From Megachile rotundata (lineage: Eukaryota > Arthropoda > Insecta > Hymenoptera > Megachilidae): a stretch of DNA of 64,000 bases. Below are positions 38,268-51,790 of this stretch, one piece after another (within the stretch, counting starts at the first letter, position 1; each line of letters starts with the position of its first letter). A program made the translations under genes and the position numbers. The notes below the pieces were generated by a model that did no database searches, was not told where the DNA came from, and worked only from the letters and a program-made list of their open reading frames with translations. The stretch lies in assembly GCF_050947335.1 (NCBI RefSeq), contig NC_134995.1, forward strand, positions 9,462,501 to 9,526,500, in the 5' to 3' direction.

Positions 38268-41200
38268 ATGCGGTGGCGAATCTTCATTGTAGCCTGTCTC
38301 CTATTAAAGGGGGTAAGTTTAATTATCACTACTTTGACTACTTTACTTTGACATAATTTTACCCTCACGCAGAAATAAATTATGGTAGATCCTCAGAAAA
38401 ATATATTTATTGGAGGTACAAGTTGAAACTACCCCTATTTCGAGTCATTTTATTTTCAATAATTTCACTGATTAATTAGTACAATTTTATTAGATAATTA
38501 ATACATTTTAAACTCTGTAAATTGATTTAACGTTCAAAAGCAAACAGTAAATGTCGGTGGTTAATATTTCAAGTAACATCCCCTCCACTAAAAGGTTACA
38601 CATCACATATTATACATATCATATATTTCACATATGATTAAATGATCATGTGGGGTTAGAAAATGAAGATCCTAATGACTTCATCCTCGTAATTTCCTGT
38701 CCCCGAAAACGTGGTCCTCGATGTTTCACGCTGGCGAGCCCGAAACAATTCAGCCTTCAATAAACGGTACCGATCGAAAAAAGGTGGTCAGAAAAGTAAA
38801 AAGAAAAGAAAGAAAGAGAGGAAACGTGGAGGCAAGAAAACGTTGCGGCGAAACGTTACAAAGGGGGTAGGTCGATGTGTCTGCGTGGGTAATTACTACA
38901 TTATAACCCAGATATCGCGTTGGGTACATAGCCAGCAATGCCGTTACCCAGTGCTCTGACCCAGAGCTAAGGGCGACTCGGAGGCCCGGTCGATGTCTTG
39001 AAATGGTGCGCCGATCCGGCTCATCCACGTCTACTACAAAGTAACGTTTTACCGTCGTCGGGGCCTTCGCCACGAATCGGTCTTACAAGATTGCGCGCAA
39101 AAATCGCACACGAAACGACCGGTTCCGTGATCTTGCCTTCCCACCCTGCATTCTTCAGGACCGACACGATTTCAATTCGTTCCTTGCCTCCTTCTTTCTT
39201 TTATTTTACTCCTCTCCGACGCCGCTCTAACAGGCAAGTCCATTATTCGGGAACGCCGGAACATTTTAAATACTTCCGTGTCACCGAATGAAATTAATGA
39301 TCCCGGTTTCTTGTTACGTGTTTTCCACGGGGCGATTAGGGAAATTTTTGGACGATGTTGGGGTGGATTGAGATGTGGTTGTTAAGATGATATCGATTGG
39401 GTTGTTGAGTGAAATTAATTTGTAGAAACTCGAGTACAAACTTACTTACTTTAGCTTCTTTCAACCTAACTTCAAGTAGTCTATACTAATCTAACTTTTA
39501 ATTCATTTAGTCTTTGTCTCATTTATTATAATATTGAGTTGACCAAACTTCTTTTGATCAAATTCAAACTCACTACCTTTAGTACTTCTCAATTTAACCT
39601 AACTTCAATTAGTCTAGTTCTAACTTAACCTTAAATTCAGGTAGCCTTTAGCTAATTTCTTACAATATTAAGTTAACCTAACTTCATTTGTCCAAATTCA
39701 AACTCATTTACTTTAGTCCCATTTAATCTAACCTAACTTCATTTAGGTTATTTTAATCTAACCTTAAATTAAATTAGCTTTAAACTAATTTATTATAACA
39801 TTAAGCTACCTAACTTGACTTAGACTATACAGACCTAAGCTCAAATTAATTTTGTCATAATCTAGTTTATTATAATATTGAGCTAACTCAATTTGATTGA
39901 ACCTAACTTAACAATACTCTCTCTGAACCTAACCTAACTTCATTTAGTCTATTTTGACTTAACCTAACTTCATTTAGTCTGTTTTGACCTAACCTAACTT
40001 CATTTAGTCTACTTTGACCTAACCTAACATCATTTAGTCTACTTTGACCTAACCTAACTTCATTTAGTCCGTTTTGACCTAACCTAACTTCATTTAGTCC
40101 GTTTTGACCTAACCTAACTTTATTTAGTCTAGTTTGACCTAACCCAACTTCATTTAGTCTATTTTGACATAACCTAACTTCATTTAGTCTATTTTGACCT
40201 AACCTAACTTTATTTAGTCTACTTTGACCTAACCCAACTTCATTTAGTCTATTTTGACATAACCTAACTTCATTTAGTCTATTTTGACCTAACCTAACAT
40301 CATTTAGTTTATTTTGACCTAACTCAACTTCAGTTAGTCTATTTTGACCTAACTTTAAATTAATTTAGCTTACTTCATCCTAACTTAATTTGATCTATCC
40401 TTAATTTAACCTAACCTAATTTTAACCTAACGTACCTTAATTTAGTCTAACCTAATCTTAACCTAACCTAACTAATATAACCTAATTGCATTAAAAATTT
40501 AACTTAATATAACAGATATGAATTATGAAACTTAACCTAACCCAAACGTCATCATTCAAATCTACTTATAACCTAACCTAACATAACCTAATTGCATTAC
40601 AGAATTTAACCTAATATAATAATCTAGTTAAGCTCATTATGCATGATTTCAATAAAACTATAATCGAAACCACATAAAATTATGAGATTAATTAATCACT
40701 CAGCTGTCACCGATATCTCAATTACACGATAAATCATGAAGCGTGCAAAGTCGATACCGTATCGATAAAATCAATATCAAACACCTACCATAATCTATCT
40801 CCTGTTAATCAAACTCCACCTTTCAACAGGTAAATTAGACTATTAGTTATTAACGTGCACTTAACGAGTGCAGTATGCAGACCCGCAAAGTAACATGCTA
40901 ATTATTCACGCTCGCCGCGCGGAAAGAGCGTTTCTCCGTCTTTTTTGGAGTCCTGTTTACAAAGTGGCACATTAAAATGTTGCAGACGTAATGAATGACC
41001 GCCACGATACCTACTTCGCTCTTCCGACATACAACTTTCTATTTTGTTACTCGTAAACGTACATCCTACGTAATTCTTCACGAACATTAAAAAAGATCGT
41101 CGGTTTTTATTGCTGCGTTACTTTTGATCTATTATACGTCCGTATTTTTCCGTGCCGGGTATTTCGTGGCTGTCCTCGAACGACAACGGGTAACATGGCG

Positions 41201-44200
41201 CGAAGAGTAATGGTCACTGCACGGGGTCGATCAACTGAATGAACCGGAGTTAGAATGAATGAAATACCTTCTAAGATGCTGGAATTCTTCGAGACCTTCT
41301 TTACCATAATTTTCTCGTTTGCGAACTGGAAATTGCCAGTCACGTTATAATTTGCTGTACATAAGCGATATTTAGAAATTTAGAAATTTTTCTGATTGTT
41401 AGTTATTACATTTAGGAACTTTTGGGACGAGAAATTAGCTCATTTAGATTCGGTTAGAGGTTTTTGAGTTTACTTCGATTCTCAAGGTTAGACACCGTCT
41501 AAACCAGATTTTCAAGGTTAGACCGTCAAAACCAGGTTCTGAAGGTTAGACACCGTCAAAACTAGAAATACTTAAGATGCAATCAAAATCAAAGACCTGA
41601 AGGTCTGATTGCAGCTCCAAAATTTGGAAAGATAGGTAAAATGAAGTTCTTTTCATCGAAATCCATCACGGGTTCGTTCACAGGTGACCCAGTAAGCTTT
41701 CGTCGAATTATGGGACAGGCTGGAAAGCCATGACGAGATAAACAGATGTCGGTGGAGGGCAGAGACGGAAAACTGAACGTGTATCCCGAAGAGCGGTGCT
41801 GGCCGATTGACCTGCGGCTAAAGACACGGGTGGTCCGTTATGCCCCAGGGTCACGCGTGACGCAATCAGCCACTACACTGGTGTACAGTGTACCCGATGC
41901 TCCTATTCCGTCGTTTGGTTGCCCCTCCTCGACCCTCCGAACCCGTCATTCGACGAACAGTCAGAACGGGTTTGTTGATCGGACGCTGTTGTCTCCCGTA
42001 TTGGCCATCAGGAATGCGCACGACCGGAGATAGCTCTTTGAGCGGATCTTCGCTCTGTGACATGAGGCCACTCGATGAAAAATGCATCTCTTTTTGCCGG
42101 AATCAACTGACTTTTACCTACCGGCCTCTGGCCGCCATACTTGACATCCATTTCAGTTTTAATCCCCCCATTATACTAACTTACATTGCTCGAAAACATT
42201 CGATTTGTAAGACTACACCTTTTCAGACGCGCCGCGAAAGAAACCTTGAATGTGAACCTCTCTGTAGATTAACTGTAAATGTCTGTAGGTGTAGAGCTGC
42301 TTAATGAGTACACGTGTATACGGACTTTTATTGTCAATGACTACACGTCTATATTCTACCAAACTACACGTTTATATTCTACTGTAGGCGTAGAGATTGT
42401 TAATGACTACTCATGTACATGTTGTCAGCGACCATATGTGTATAGATTGATAGTGACCTTAGTTACACATGAAGCTCATGTCAATGACTATAAATGTATA
42501 AATTGTTTATGACTACAGGTGTTGATGTTGTCACTGACCATATGTGTATAGATTGATAATGACCATAGGTACACATGAAGCTCATGTCAGTGACAATAAA
42601 TGTATAAATTGTTTATAACTACAGGTGTACATGTTGTCAGTGACCATATGTATATAGATTGATAATGACCATAGGTACACATGAAGCTCATGTCAGTGAC
42701 TATAAATGTATAAATTGTTTATGACTACAGGTGTACATGTTGTCACTGACCATATGTGTATAGATTGATAATGACCTTAGTTACACATGAAGCTCATGTC
42801 AATGACTATGAATGTATAAATTGTTTATAACTACAGGTGTACATGTTGTCAGTGACCATATGTGCATAGATTGATAATGACCTTAGTTACACATGAAGCT
42901 CATGTCAGTGACTATAAATGTATAAATTGTTCATGACTACATGTACATATTGTCGATGACTATAACTGTATAAATTGTTAATTACATGTGTAGGTGACAT
43001 GTATAGGTTAGCCATGTACCAAGCGTATATGTATAGGTGAAGCAGTGTATGTGTAGACAACGAATATACATGCATACATGATTACACATGACACCTAAGA
43101 AAATAATCCACATCCAGCTTAATGTACACCCAATCATATTGTCGCTATACATCTATGAAAACTATAAACCCAAGTACCAAGATGATGTACTCATATTTTC
43201 CCTAAAACTCCATAATACTTGACCCTAAAAAAAAAATTAGCAAATTTGAACAAACCAGCACCATAAAATATTCAGGAGGTATCTGCAGCTCGTTTGTTTA
43301 AGTGGGACCTCAATTGGTGTCCAGACACCGACGACACGGACCATTAGAAGGTGCAAATGAAACGTTGCGAGATAAAGTTGTTGAACGTGTGTACCTCGAC
43401 CGTTTTCGCGTGTCAGGTATCTTTCGTTAGCGTGTTAGCGAGGGCCGGTTAATTCTTTCGTCAAGATCGTGCGGAGTCAATTCACGGGGTCGTTACACGA
43501 TAATTCAGGTGAATATGTATGCACGGTTATACGCTGATTGCACCGGTGATCTTGTCCGGGATAAAAGCGGTCCGTTCTTAAGGAACTTGCACGTCTGCAA
43601 ATTATGCGGCCCGACAACGTCAATCTACTTTCACGCTTTCTCATCGTTTATCCCTTTCCCCTTGACGGATGTTCTACAAAATATTTCACTACCTACTTTG
43701 CATGGGAACACGTATGCAACGATTTTTTATGTCCGCAGCTGGCGCGAGCGGAGGATGTTGAGGTGGTCGAGGCGATACCGGGGGAGGACAACCGGAACGA
43801 CAATTCGGCGTTGAATCGGCAGGACAACGACATAAACAGTTCCGATCAGTTGGCGTTGGAATCGTTAGGGGAAAAGGATGCGGGTGGTAACCATTACAAG
43901 CCGGGAGGACTTCGGGGACATCCCCTTCCGCTGCCCCCGAATCGAGGTGGTCTGGGACTTCCACATCCGAGACCGCACCATAACGTCGCTTATCACGGTC
44001 CACCGCCTCCATTGCCTCCCTCGAAGACACCGTCGGAAGCCATTGACAAGATCTACACCACGGGTGGTGGTATTAGCACAGCGGTAGGTGCAGAACCCTG
44101 GCCGGCGCCCACGCCAGACATGCCGAAGATCATTTCTCTGGACGTGAAGTGCGAGAAAAGTTTGATGAAAGTATACCTCGGCTTCGATAAACCGTTCTAC

Positions 44201-45442
44201 GGCATAGTCTTCAGCAAGGGCCACTACAGCAACGTTAACTGCGTCCACTTGCCGGCAGGTTTAGGACGCACGTCGGTTAACTTCGAGATTAGTATACACG
44301 CGTGCGGCACCGCCGGGAACACGGAGAACGGTCTATACGGCTACGGAGCCGAGTCCGGGTCAGGGACGTACTTCGAGAACATTATCGTGGTGCAGTACGA
44401 CCCGCAAGTGCAAGAGGTCTGGGACCAGGCGCGCAAACTGCGCTGCACGTGGCACGATCTGTACGAGAAATCGGTCACCTTCCGTCCGTTCCCCGTCGAC
44501 ATGCTGGACGTGGTGCGGGCCGATTTCGCCGGCGACAACGTCGGCTGCTGGATGCAGATACAGGTGGGCAAAGGTCCGTGGGCGTCGGAGGTCTCCGGCC
44601 TGGTCAAGATCGGCCAGACGATGACGATGGTGCTGGCCATAAAGGACGACGACTCCAAGTTCGACATGCTCGTGAGAAACTGCATGGCCCACGACGGCAA
44701 ACGGGCCCCGATACAACTGGTCGATCAGAGAGGATGCATCACCAGGCCTAAGCTCATGTCACGGTTCACGAAGATCAAGAATTTCGGCGCATCGGCTTCG
44801 GTCCTCTCCTACGCTCACTTCCAGGCGTTCAAGTTCCCCGACTCCATGGAGGTGCACTTCCAGTGCACCATACAGATATGCCGGTACCAGTGTCCGGAGC
44901 AATGCTCCGAGTCCCCGTTACTGCTGGAGTCCCAGGGATTACTGGAGAACCATCATCACCCGCCGTCCAACGGACACCCCGATTCCAGCTACGGACTTCC
45001 GCCTCCTATCCCGCTTCCTCTGGAAGCTTATTTGCAGGCGGCGGCTGGACGCCCTCGGGACGAGAGGCGAAGGAAATCTCGGGAAATAGTGCCGACTCCG
45101 CAGAAGGCGGTCGGCGTCAATCGAATAATACGGGTGGTATCCACCGGTGACCTAACCTTCTCTATCCAGGACTCGAACAATGACGAGCCTAATGGGCCCA
45201 CGATGGTGTTTCCCGTACGTAACGAGAACACCGCCAACGCGGCTATGATTTGCATGACTACCCCGGGCTTTGCCGTTACTCTCGTAGTACTTCTTGCCGT
45301 CTTACTTTCGTCGTGTATACTATCCACCTACCTCTGTCTACGTCTAAGACCGTTCTCAGGAAAAGCCAAGAAGGCTACCGCGTATTACAATGGCGAACAA
45401 AACGCACCTAAAAAGTCGACGAGGACGTGTTTTTACTCGTAG
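38268..45442 (+). CDS. ZP-domain transmembrane cuticle protein, miniature/dusky/dusky-like group, complete
   Basis: Insect ZP proteins of this group polymerise at the apical membrane of epidermis and shape cuticle. Coding exons are 38268-38312 and 43739-45442 (582 residues). The ATG at 38268 follows an in-frame TAA at 38259-38261. It encodes MRWRIFIVACLLLKG and splices in phase 0 (GGG|GTAAGT) to LARAED, together a typical signal peptide. A Pro/Gly/His-rich spacer follows to about residue 145. The ZP domain spans about 153-404 (CEKSLMKVYLGFDKPFYGI, then the GDNVGCWMQIQVGKGPW and MSRFTKIKNFGASASVLSY motifs, ending CRYQCPEQC). A basic RRRK site at 458-461 could be cut by furin. The membrane helix is about 524-547, with a short cytoplasmic tail ending TCFYS. 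Which of miniature, dusky or dusky-like it matches was not decided. Confidence 0.94.
39900..40350. repeat. 30-bp tandem repeat with CCTAACCTAAC core
   Basis: About 14 copies of a 30-bp unit, TTTTGACCTAACCTAAC followed by TTCATTTAGTC, in perfect 30-bp register. Looser CTAACCTAA-rich sequence extends from about 39430 to 40640. The core word is a permutation of the telomere-like TTAGG(T). Confidence 0.92.
42280..42970. repeat. Tandem repeat, about 106-bp unit
   Basis: GACCATATGTGTATAGATTG recurs near 42428, 42536, 42643, 42748 and 42855 with CATGAAGCTCATGTCA between. Five to six copies. Confidence 0.9.
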
Positions 45443-47053
45443 GTACAAAACGGTCGCGGCAGTTTAGCAAACGGTACGCTGTCGATCGATTCTACTTTTT
45501 CCTTTGTGTCAAGCGGAGAATCATCGAATCATGCGGGGTCACATCCTGCGGACTGTTCTTCGATTATTTTGCGCGATCGAAATTTATGTATCGCAACTTT
45601 TGGTAGTTGCTCAATTACCAGGAGTGCACGTGGGATTACTTGGGAAAATGGCGGCGTTCAATCAATTTGGACGCTCAAACTTGAATTTGATTTTTGTTCA
45701 TTTTTTTGTGGAATTGAACTGAGGTCAATCAATTGAATTGATGTTTAGATTCAGTTTAACTCGGTAAGAAAAGAAACTCAAGTTTGTAGTATCATGTTGA
45801 GAGATCTGAAAATAATGGAAGACAAGATGGCGTCCGCGTTGTCCAAAGTAGTGCTACGTACAGAAATTCTGGTGTATGTCGATCGATCGAGACCGTTCGC
45901 AGACGATTTTTTAAGTTTTATTCAGTGGATGTCGCAGAAACCGGTCCTCTTGGTCGCGCCATTCCAGGTAATCGTAGAGGCTACAGAATGTCGTAAGCAC
46001 GATTCTGTATATCACCACGTACCAGACGGAGTATCGTTCGGTAATAAATAAATGGGATACTCTCTGCTACGTGTAGCGTGTCCGTTTGATCGAGAAGGAT
46101 CGAACAATACGGATTCGTGCTTCGCCATAATGAAACTTACGCTCAAGCCCTCACAGGCGTCTGTGTATAGACATCAAGGAAATTTAGTCAAAGATAATCA
46201 AACACTTTGCGCTCGCGACTCCCTTGTTACAGTTATTATTCGGGACCATGGTACTTGGGTATTTTTATTTCCAATCGTTACCCGTTGTGTAACTCGGTTT
46301 ACGATCAAGGCTGAAATACTGCGAGAAGAATAGTCTACGCAAAAATATCGTTTCTTGTTCTTCTAATATTGTTGACAATATTATTGTTTTAATTATTATT
46401 TATTTACTGCGTAATTTATGTTCCAAATTTGGTCGGCTTTATACGATGTATCTTGCACTTGTAACATACGAAATTAAACAGCTTTATTTTATGTTGTTTG
46501 CAGTTAATTCGCTTCAGTGAAGTGAATTTTTCAAATAGCGCGCCAAGTTTTAGTGGAAATTTTTTTCCTGTCATATAAATTCTAAAAGTAATTAGCTAAA
46601 AATTTTACAAATTTTCCATGCGAATGAGTATTTTAGGACGCAAGATATCAAGATCAAATGTATAAAGCAATAGTCAGTAGCTTGTAATAGCACACGAAAG
46701 CTAATATATTTAATTGTAACTTAAGCACGTAGATATAAAAAAAATGTTTATAAATTATTCTTCGTCGAATGAGACAATGTATTACGAGAATATTAGCGTG
46801 TCAATTTTTTTGTATATTAATAAATGTATAATTATATTTTCCACGTTTTTTCTCTACCGATCTACAGGCGAATGTACCGCGGATTTTGTACTTTGAATAA
46901 AAAGATTAGGAAGAAATCATTGGTCAGGTCCTGTAAATACATTTATTGGCATTACCATTCATGTTAAATAAAAACCTCGATTAACAATTCTCTTTCTTTT
47001 CCTTTCGCTCGAAGCAGTTTGCCACGTCGCTATTCTTAATCCTTGCCTCGATA
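45443..47053 (+). other. 3' UTR of the first ZP gene and spacer
   Basis: No supported gene. Two adjoining short open frames (45794-46333) lack recognisable protein features. A YY1/Pho-type motif AAAATGGCGGC is at 45645-45655. Confidence 0.5.
46896..46901 (+). terminator. Candidate poly(A) signal of the first ZP gene
   Basis: AATAAA lies about 1.45 kb after the stop codon, close to the left end of the inverted-repeat element at 47054. An earlier AATAAA near 46043 is an alternative. Confidence 0.4.
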
Positions 47054-48061
47054 CAGGGTGTCTCGCAATTAGCGTAGGTCACTGAAATGGGGGGTAGCTG
47101 ACGCGATTCTGAATAAGATTTCCCTTTGCGAAAATGGGGTTTGAAGCTCCGTTTTTGAATTATTAAGGAAAAACACGGACCAATCGGAGCGCGAGGATTA
47201 TGCATGCGCAGATGCGAGAGCGCAGCTTCGAGTATAGAGGCGGAACGCGTTATATTCTCTACTCTTCCTATTTCCACGCGTTGTAATTTCACGCTTTGTA
47301 TTCTCTACGCTTCGTATTTCCACGCGTCATATCCCCTGCGCCCCGTATTTCCACGCGTTGAATCTCCACGCGGCGTAATTTCACGCATTATATTCCCTAC
47401 GCTCCCTATTTACACGCGTCGTAATTCCACGCGTTATATTCTCTATTCCCCCATTTCTACGCGTTGTAATTTCACGCTTTGTATTCTCTACGCTTCGTAT
47501 TTCCACGCGTCATATCCCCTGCGCCCCGTATTTCCACGCGTTGAATCTCCACGCGGCGTAATTCCACGCATTATATTCCCTACGCCCCCTATTTCCACGC
47601 GTCGTAATTCCACGCGTTATATTCTCTACTCCCCCATTTCTACGCGTTGTAATTTTACGCTTTGTATTTCTACGCGTCATATCTCCTACGCCCCGTATTT
47701 CCACGCGGCGTAATTCCACGCATTATGTTCCCTACGCCCTCTATTTCCACGCGTCATAATTCCACGCGTTATATTCTCTACTCCCCCATTTCCACGCGTT
47801 GTAATTTCACGCTTTGTATTCTCTACGCTCCGTATTTCCACGCGTCATATCCCCTACGCCCCGTATTTCCACGCGTTGAATCTCCACGCGGCGTAATTCC
47901 ACGCGTTATATTCTCTACTCCCCCATTTCAACGTGTCCGTGGTTTTCCTCAATAATTCAAAAACGAAGCTTCGGAGCCCATTTTTGCAAAGGGAAATTTT
48001 GTCTAGAATTACGTTCTCTATCACCCCTTTCCAAGAGTTACACAAGTTGTGAGACACCCTG
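47054..48061. mobile_element. TA-flanked inverted-repeat element (MITE) with an internal minisatellite
   Basis: The ends 47054-47180 and 48061-47935 are inverted copies of 127 bp, roughly three-quarters identical. Both start CAGGGTGTCTC and share TTTCCCTTTGC and CGTTTTTGAATTATT. TA flanks both sides (47052-47053 and 48062-48063), as in Tc1/mariner insertions. The interior has no transposase. It is a tandem array of about 181-bp units (markers near 47280, 47461 and 47798) made of 15-30-bp sub-units with TTTCCACGCG. Confidence 0.85.
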
Positions 48062-50180
48062 TATATTTGTAAACGCGTTACAATTATCGTTCACGTTTGG
48101 CTCCAAACCGCATCTTTAATTACAAAGACATGTATAAAAATGAAGAAATAACAAGGAAGCCTCACATGATTGCTTCTCGCATTTAACATAAATATTTCTC
48201 AAATATACGCTCCTTTATTATTTATAATTACGTATACGTGGTGTTTTAGGATCGGCGACTACAGAATCCCGTCCATAGTATTAAACGTCTTCCTGGACGT
48301 TTAAACGTGCGTTACATTCTAAAAATTCTTAAATATCCTAGATTCGAAAAAGCCCAGATCGATCGTTACCTCTAACCTACAGAGAAATAAAAACAATGGG
48401 TATGATACATAACCTTCAAGGCGAACATTATTTTGGTTTTTAAATAAAATAATCGATTACTCTTTATTTATAATAACGTATAACTATCGACAGTGTTAGC
48501 TATCGGGAGGTTAAATGCAAATCCTCGTTGATCTAACCTAACATACATATTTAAAAAACGATAGAAATTTGAGCTTGTCTTGTCCTCGTATAAGCTGTAG
48601 TCTCTCTAAGGCTATCTATAGAGACGCTGTAAATGCAAATGTTTTCATTTGGTGTCAGCGATACCTCGATATCGAATTTCTATAATGAAACGCGACAAGT
48701 GTATTTTGGCGCGCTGTCGATTCATAACAAAATGGTCGTTCGACACTTACGTCGCCGTATAAATAAATTTGCAGTGCTTAAAAGGGTCGGAGTGCTTTTT
48801 AAATTGCGCGATAAAACGCGGAATTACGTTTCACGCCAGGACTGCTTTATAGCGAATTAATACAGCGGTTTTATGGTATAATGGATTATTATCGCTTCCA
48901 CGACTTGTTGCACTCCGCGATTCAAAATGGCGGCCAGTGGAGTCGCGCTCAAAGATTCGTCAAATATTGACGAACGCTCTTAATCTAAGTTACACCACAG
49001 TTCGGCATTATTCCAATAATTTGACAATTTGAATTTATGTAGACATAAATTTAAGAGAGTGGAATGTTTAAGGTTTATACATAAGATTGTATAAAATTTG
49101 AGAAAGGTTGAATAATGCCCAACTCTGCTTTATACACATTAATTATACAGGATTTATAAACTATGAAAATAGAAAACTTAATATACATTTTGAGCAAGAA
49201 TGAAACGTTTTAATAGACTCAAAATTTTCAATACTTCAATTAATAAAATGATTATTTTCTTTTAAAATATTTATTCGATGAGTCCCGATTTCGATGAAAC
49301 TTGGGATACATTAATTAGTAATATCGATATTATAGCTCTTTTTACTACAACCAGCAGCACCTCTAGTTAATTCGATATTAAATAACAAACGTGGAGAACC
49401 GCGAAAGTATTCTACAGACTCGTAAAAACTTATCAATACGTTCCTTTTCGAATTGTCTAAGGAAAAAGACACGTATCCAGCGCCTCCGTCTCCCCTTATT
49501 GACTCGATCTAATATCGAACAGGGTTCTTAAACAGTATAAACGATATTTTTACAATATCCACAGTGCTTGAACACCGTTATTTCGGAATTTATCCTACAA
49601 CGATTATCGTTATTATGCTCCTTACTTACCCAATACCAACAATTGCCTCTCAGATATAAAAAAGAAAACGAATAATAATTACAATGTTTTCGTTTACGAA
49701 ATTCATTGAATGAAGACCGCCTTAAATCGAGAGATTCGTCTCGCAGAGGGAGACACCTCAATATTGAGCCTAGGCAGTGACGGATGCAGAGGGGAACGAT
49801 TTAAGTCACAAATTTTTGACAAAAGATTCGCAAATTAAAATTTGCGATTACTCAAAACCTCTGCTAATATCTCAATTTTATAAAATAGATACTAGTAGCA
49901 CGTTTTTATACTAAAATAAATATTTGATGTGTCGTGTTATTTTGCTTTTTATGACGTTAACTGTGAACTTGATTAGACTACATAAATGCACTTTTATACC
50001 TATCGCCCTTCCCCTTCTTTTCAAGCATGGCATAACTCAATGGTTTCTGACCATTGAGCTATAATCTATCTGGAGCGTGAACTGTAAGTGAAGCGAGGAA
50101 GAAAGAGATGAACGTTGAAGTGGAACCTTTTAGGTTGCAAATTTCAGACATTTAAAATTGTTAAGTTATGAGTTTTGTAA
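48062..50180. other. Unique intergenic DNA between the convergent ZP genes
   Basis: No coding frame with protein character. AAAATGGCGGC occurs at 48924-48934 in a locally GC-rich patch. Nothing else recognised. Confidence 0.5.
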
Positions 50181-51060
50181 GTATACAATTATTCGATTAC
50201 TCAGTTACTCTATTGCTCAATTATTTTTCAACTCTTCAATTATTTCATTACTCAAGTGTTCAATTATTCAATTACTCAATCCTCAACTTTTGAATTTTTC
50301 AATTTTTCAATCATTCAGTTACTTAATCTTTAACTTTACAATTTTTCAATTATTCAATTATCCAATTATTCAATTATTCAATTACTCTATCTTCAATTTT
50401 TCAATCATTCAATTACTCAACCTTTAACTTTACAATTTTTCAATTATTCAATTATTCAATTATTCAATTACTCTATCTTCAATTTTTCAATTTTTCAATC
50501 ATTCATTTACTCAACCTTTCACTTTACAATTTTTCAATTATTCAATTATTCAATTACTCTATCTTCAATTTTTCCATTTTTCAATTCTTAAACTTTTTAA
50601 TTATTTAACTACTCAATTTTCAATATTTCAATTTTCCAATCCCTCAGTTTATTAATTTATCAATTTTTCAATTATTTATTTATTTCATTTCATAACTTAT
50701 CAATGTATCAATTCATCAACTTAATGGTTTATTAATTTATCAATTCTTTAATTTAATAGTTTATAAATTCATCAATTCATCAATCCATCAATTCATCAAT
50801 CCATCAATTCATCAATTTATCAAGTCATCAATTCATCAATTCATCAGTTCATCAGTTCATCAGTTCATCAATTGATCAATTCATCAATTCGTCAATTCAT
50901 CAATTCATCAATTCATCAATTCATCAGTTCATTAGTTCATTAGTTCATCAGTTCAGCAATTCATCAATTCATCAATTCATCATTTCATCATTTCATCAAT
51001 TCATCAATTCGTCAATTGATCAATTCATCAATTCATCAATTCATCAATTCTTCTTAATTC
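50180..51060. repeat. Short-period minisatellite (ATTCAATT, then 8-bp ATCAATTC)
   Basis: 50180-50650 consists of CAATTATTCAATTACTCAA-type words. 50700-51055 is an almost pure array of the 8-bp ATCAATTC unit with ATCAGTTC variants. Confidence 0.92.
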
Positions 51061-51790
51061 TTAATTTCCAAACTTGCAAAACTGAACAACTGCAAATTTA
51101 GATGTTTACAAATATTGAACAATAAAATTTTTCAGCTATAAAATTTCCAAGCTCACAAAGACACACATAAAAATATTAAATTTTTAAATGCATCTCAGTG
51201 ACAAACCCCTAACCTTACTGATACATGTAGACAACTCTGTTTACCAATAGACATATTTTTATAATAAATACTTTTCTTATATTTTTCTTAAATACTATGC
51301 GGTTCCTACATAATTATATATTTAATATAAAGTAACTGATTTCGTTAACTACACAAATCTCAACGATTGCATACATATTAACTTCCATTCTCAATTATCA
51401 AGACTCTACCCTAAATTCCCCATAAGCCCACTAAAAATAGATACACATCCCTCCCTTTCAATCCAACCGCACGCTTCACAAGAAGTCCTTCGAGCACAAT
51501 TGCAAGCTCCCCAATTTCAGTCTCCTTAGCTCGACCAAAGTTACAGTTAAATCCCTGCGACTGTGCCCCTCCATCAGACTTCTCATCAGGCGTACATTCC
51601 AAAAACAGTTCACGTTCCAGTTAGGTCAACCTCCCATCCGTCCCGACGTAATCAAGCGACTTAATGGTGATCAACGAAATATTGTCGCGCGTGATAGAAC
51701 GCACTTAAAATACTTTGTACAGCGTATTATTGCACATTGTCTTTCGTGGAGCGTCACACACACAGTCGTAGCGTAAAAGTCCACGAATCG
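51061..51790. other. Spacer and 3' UTR of the second ZP gene
   Basis: Non-coding DNA next to the stop of the minus-strand ZP gene at 51791. No clear poly(A) signal located. Confidence 0.45.

Larger units (their letters stand above)
38313..43738 (+). other. Intron 2 of the first ZP gene (5.4 kb)
   Basis: Contains two tandem arrays (39900-40350 and 42280-42970) and unique, higher-GC islands at about 38.68-39.30, 40.86-41.35, 41.65-42.27 and 43.27-43.74 kb. No extra coding exon is supported. Confidence 0.7.

Noticed and set aside
45794..46333. Two back-to-back open frames of 85 and 93 codons after the first ZP gene
   Set aside because: They lie in the presumed 3' UTR, show no domain, no bias typical of protein and no splice context; animal genes are not organised as an operon here.
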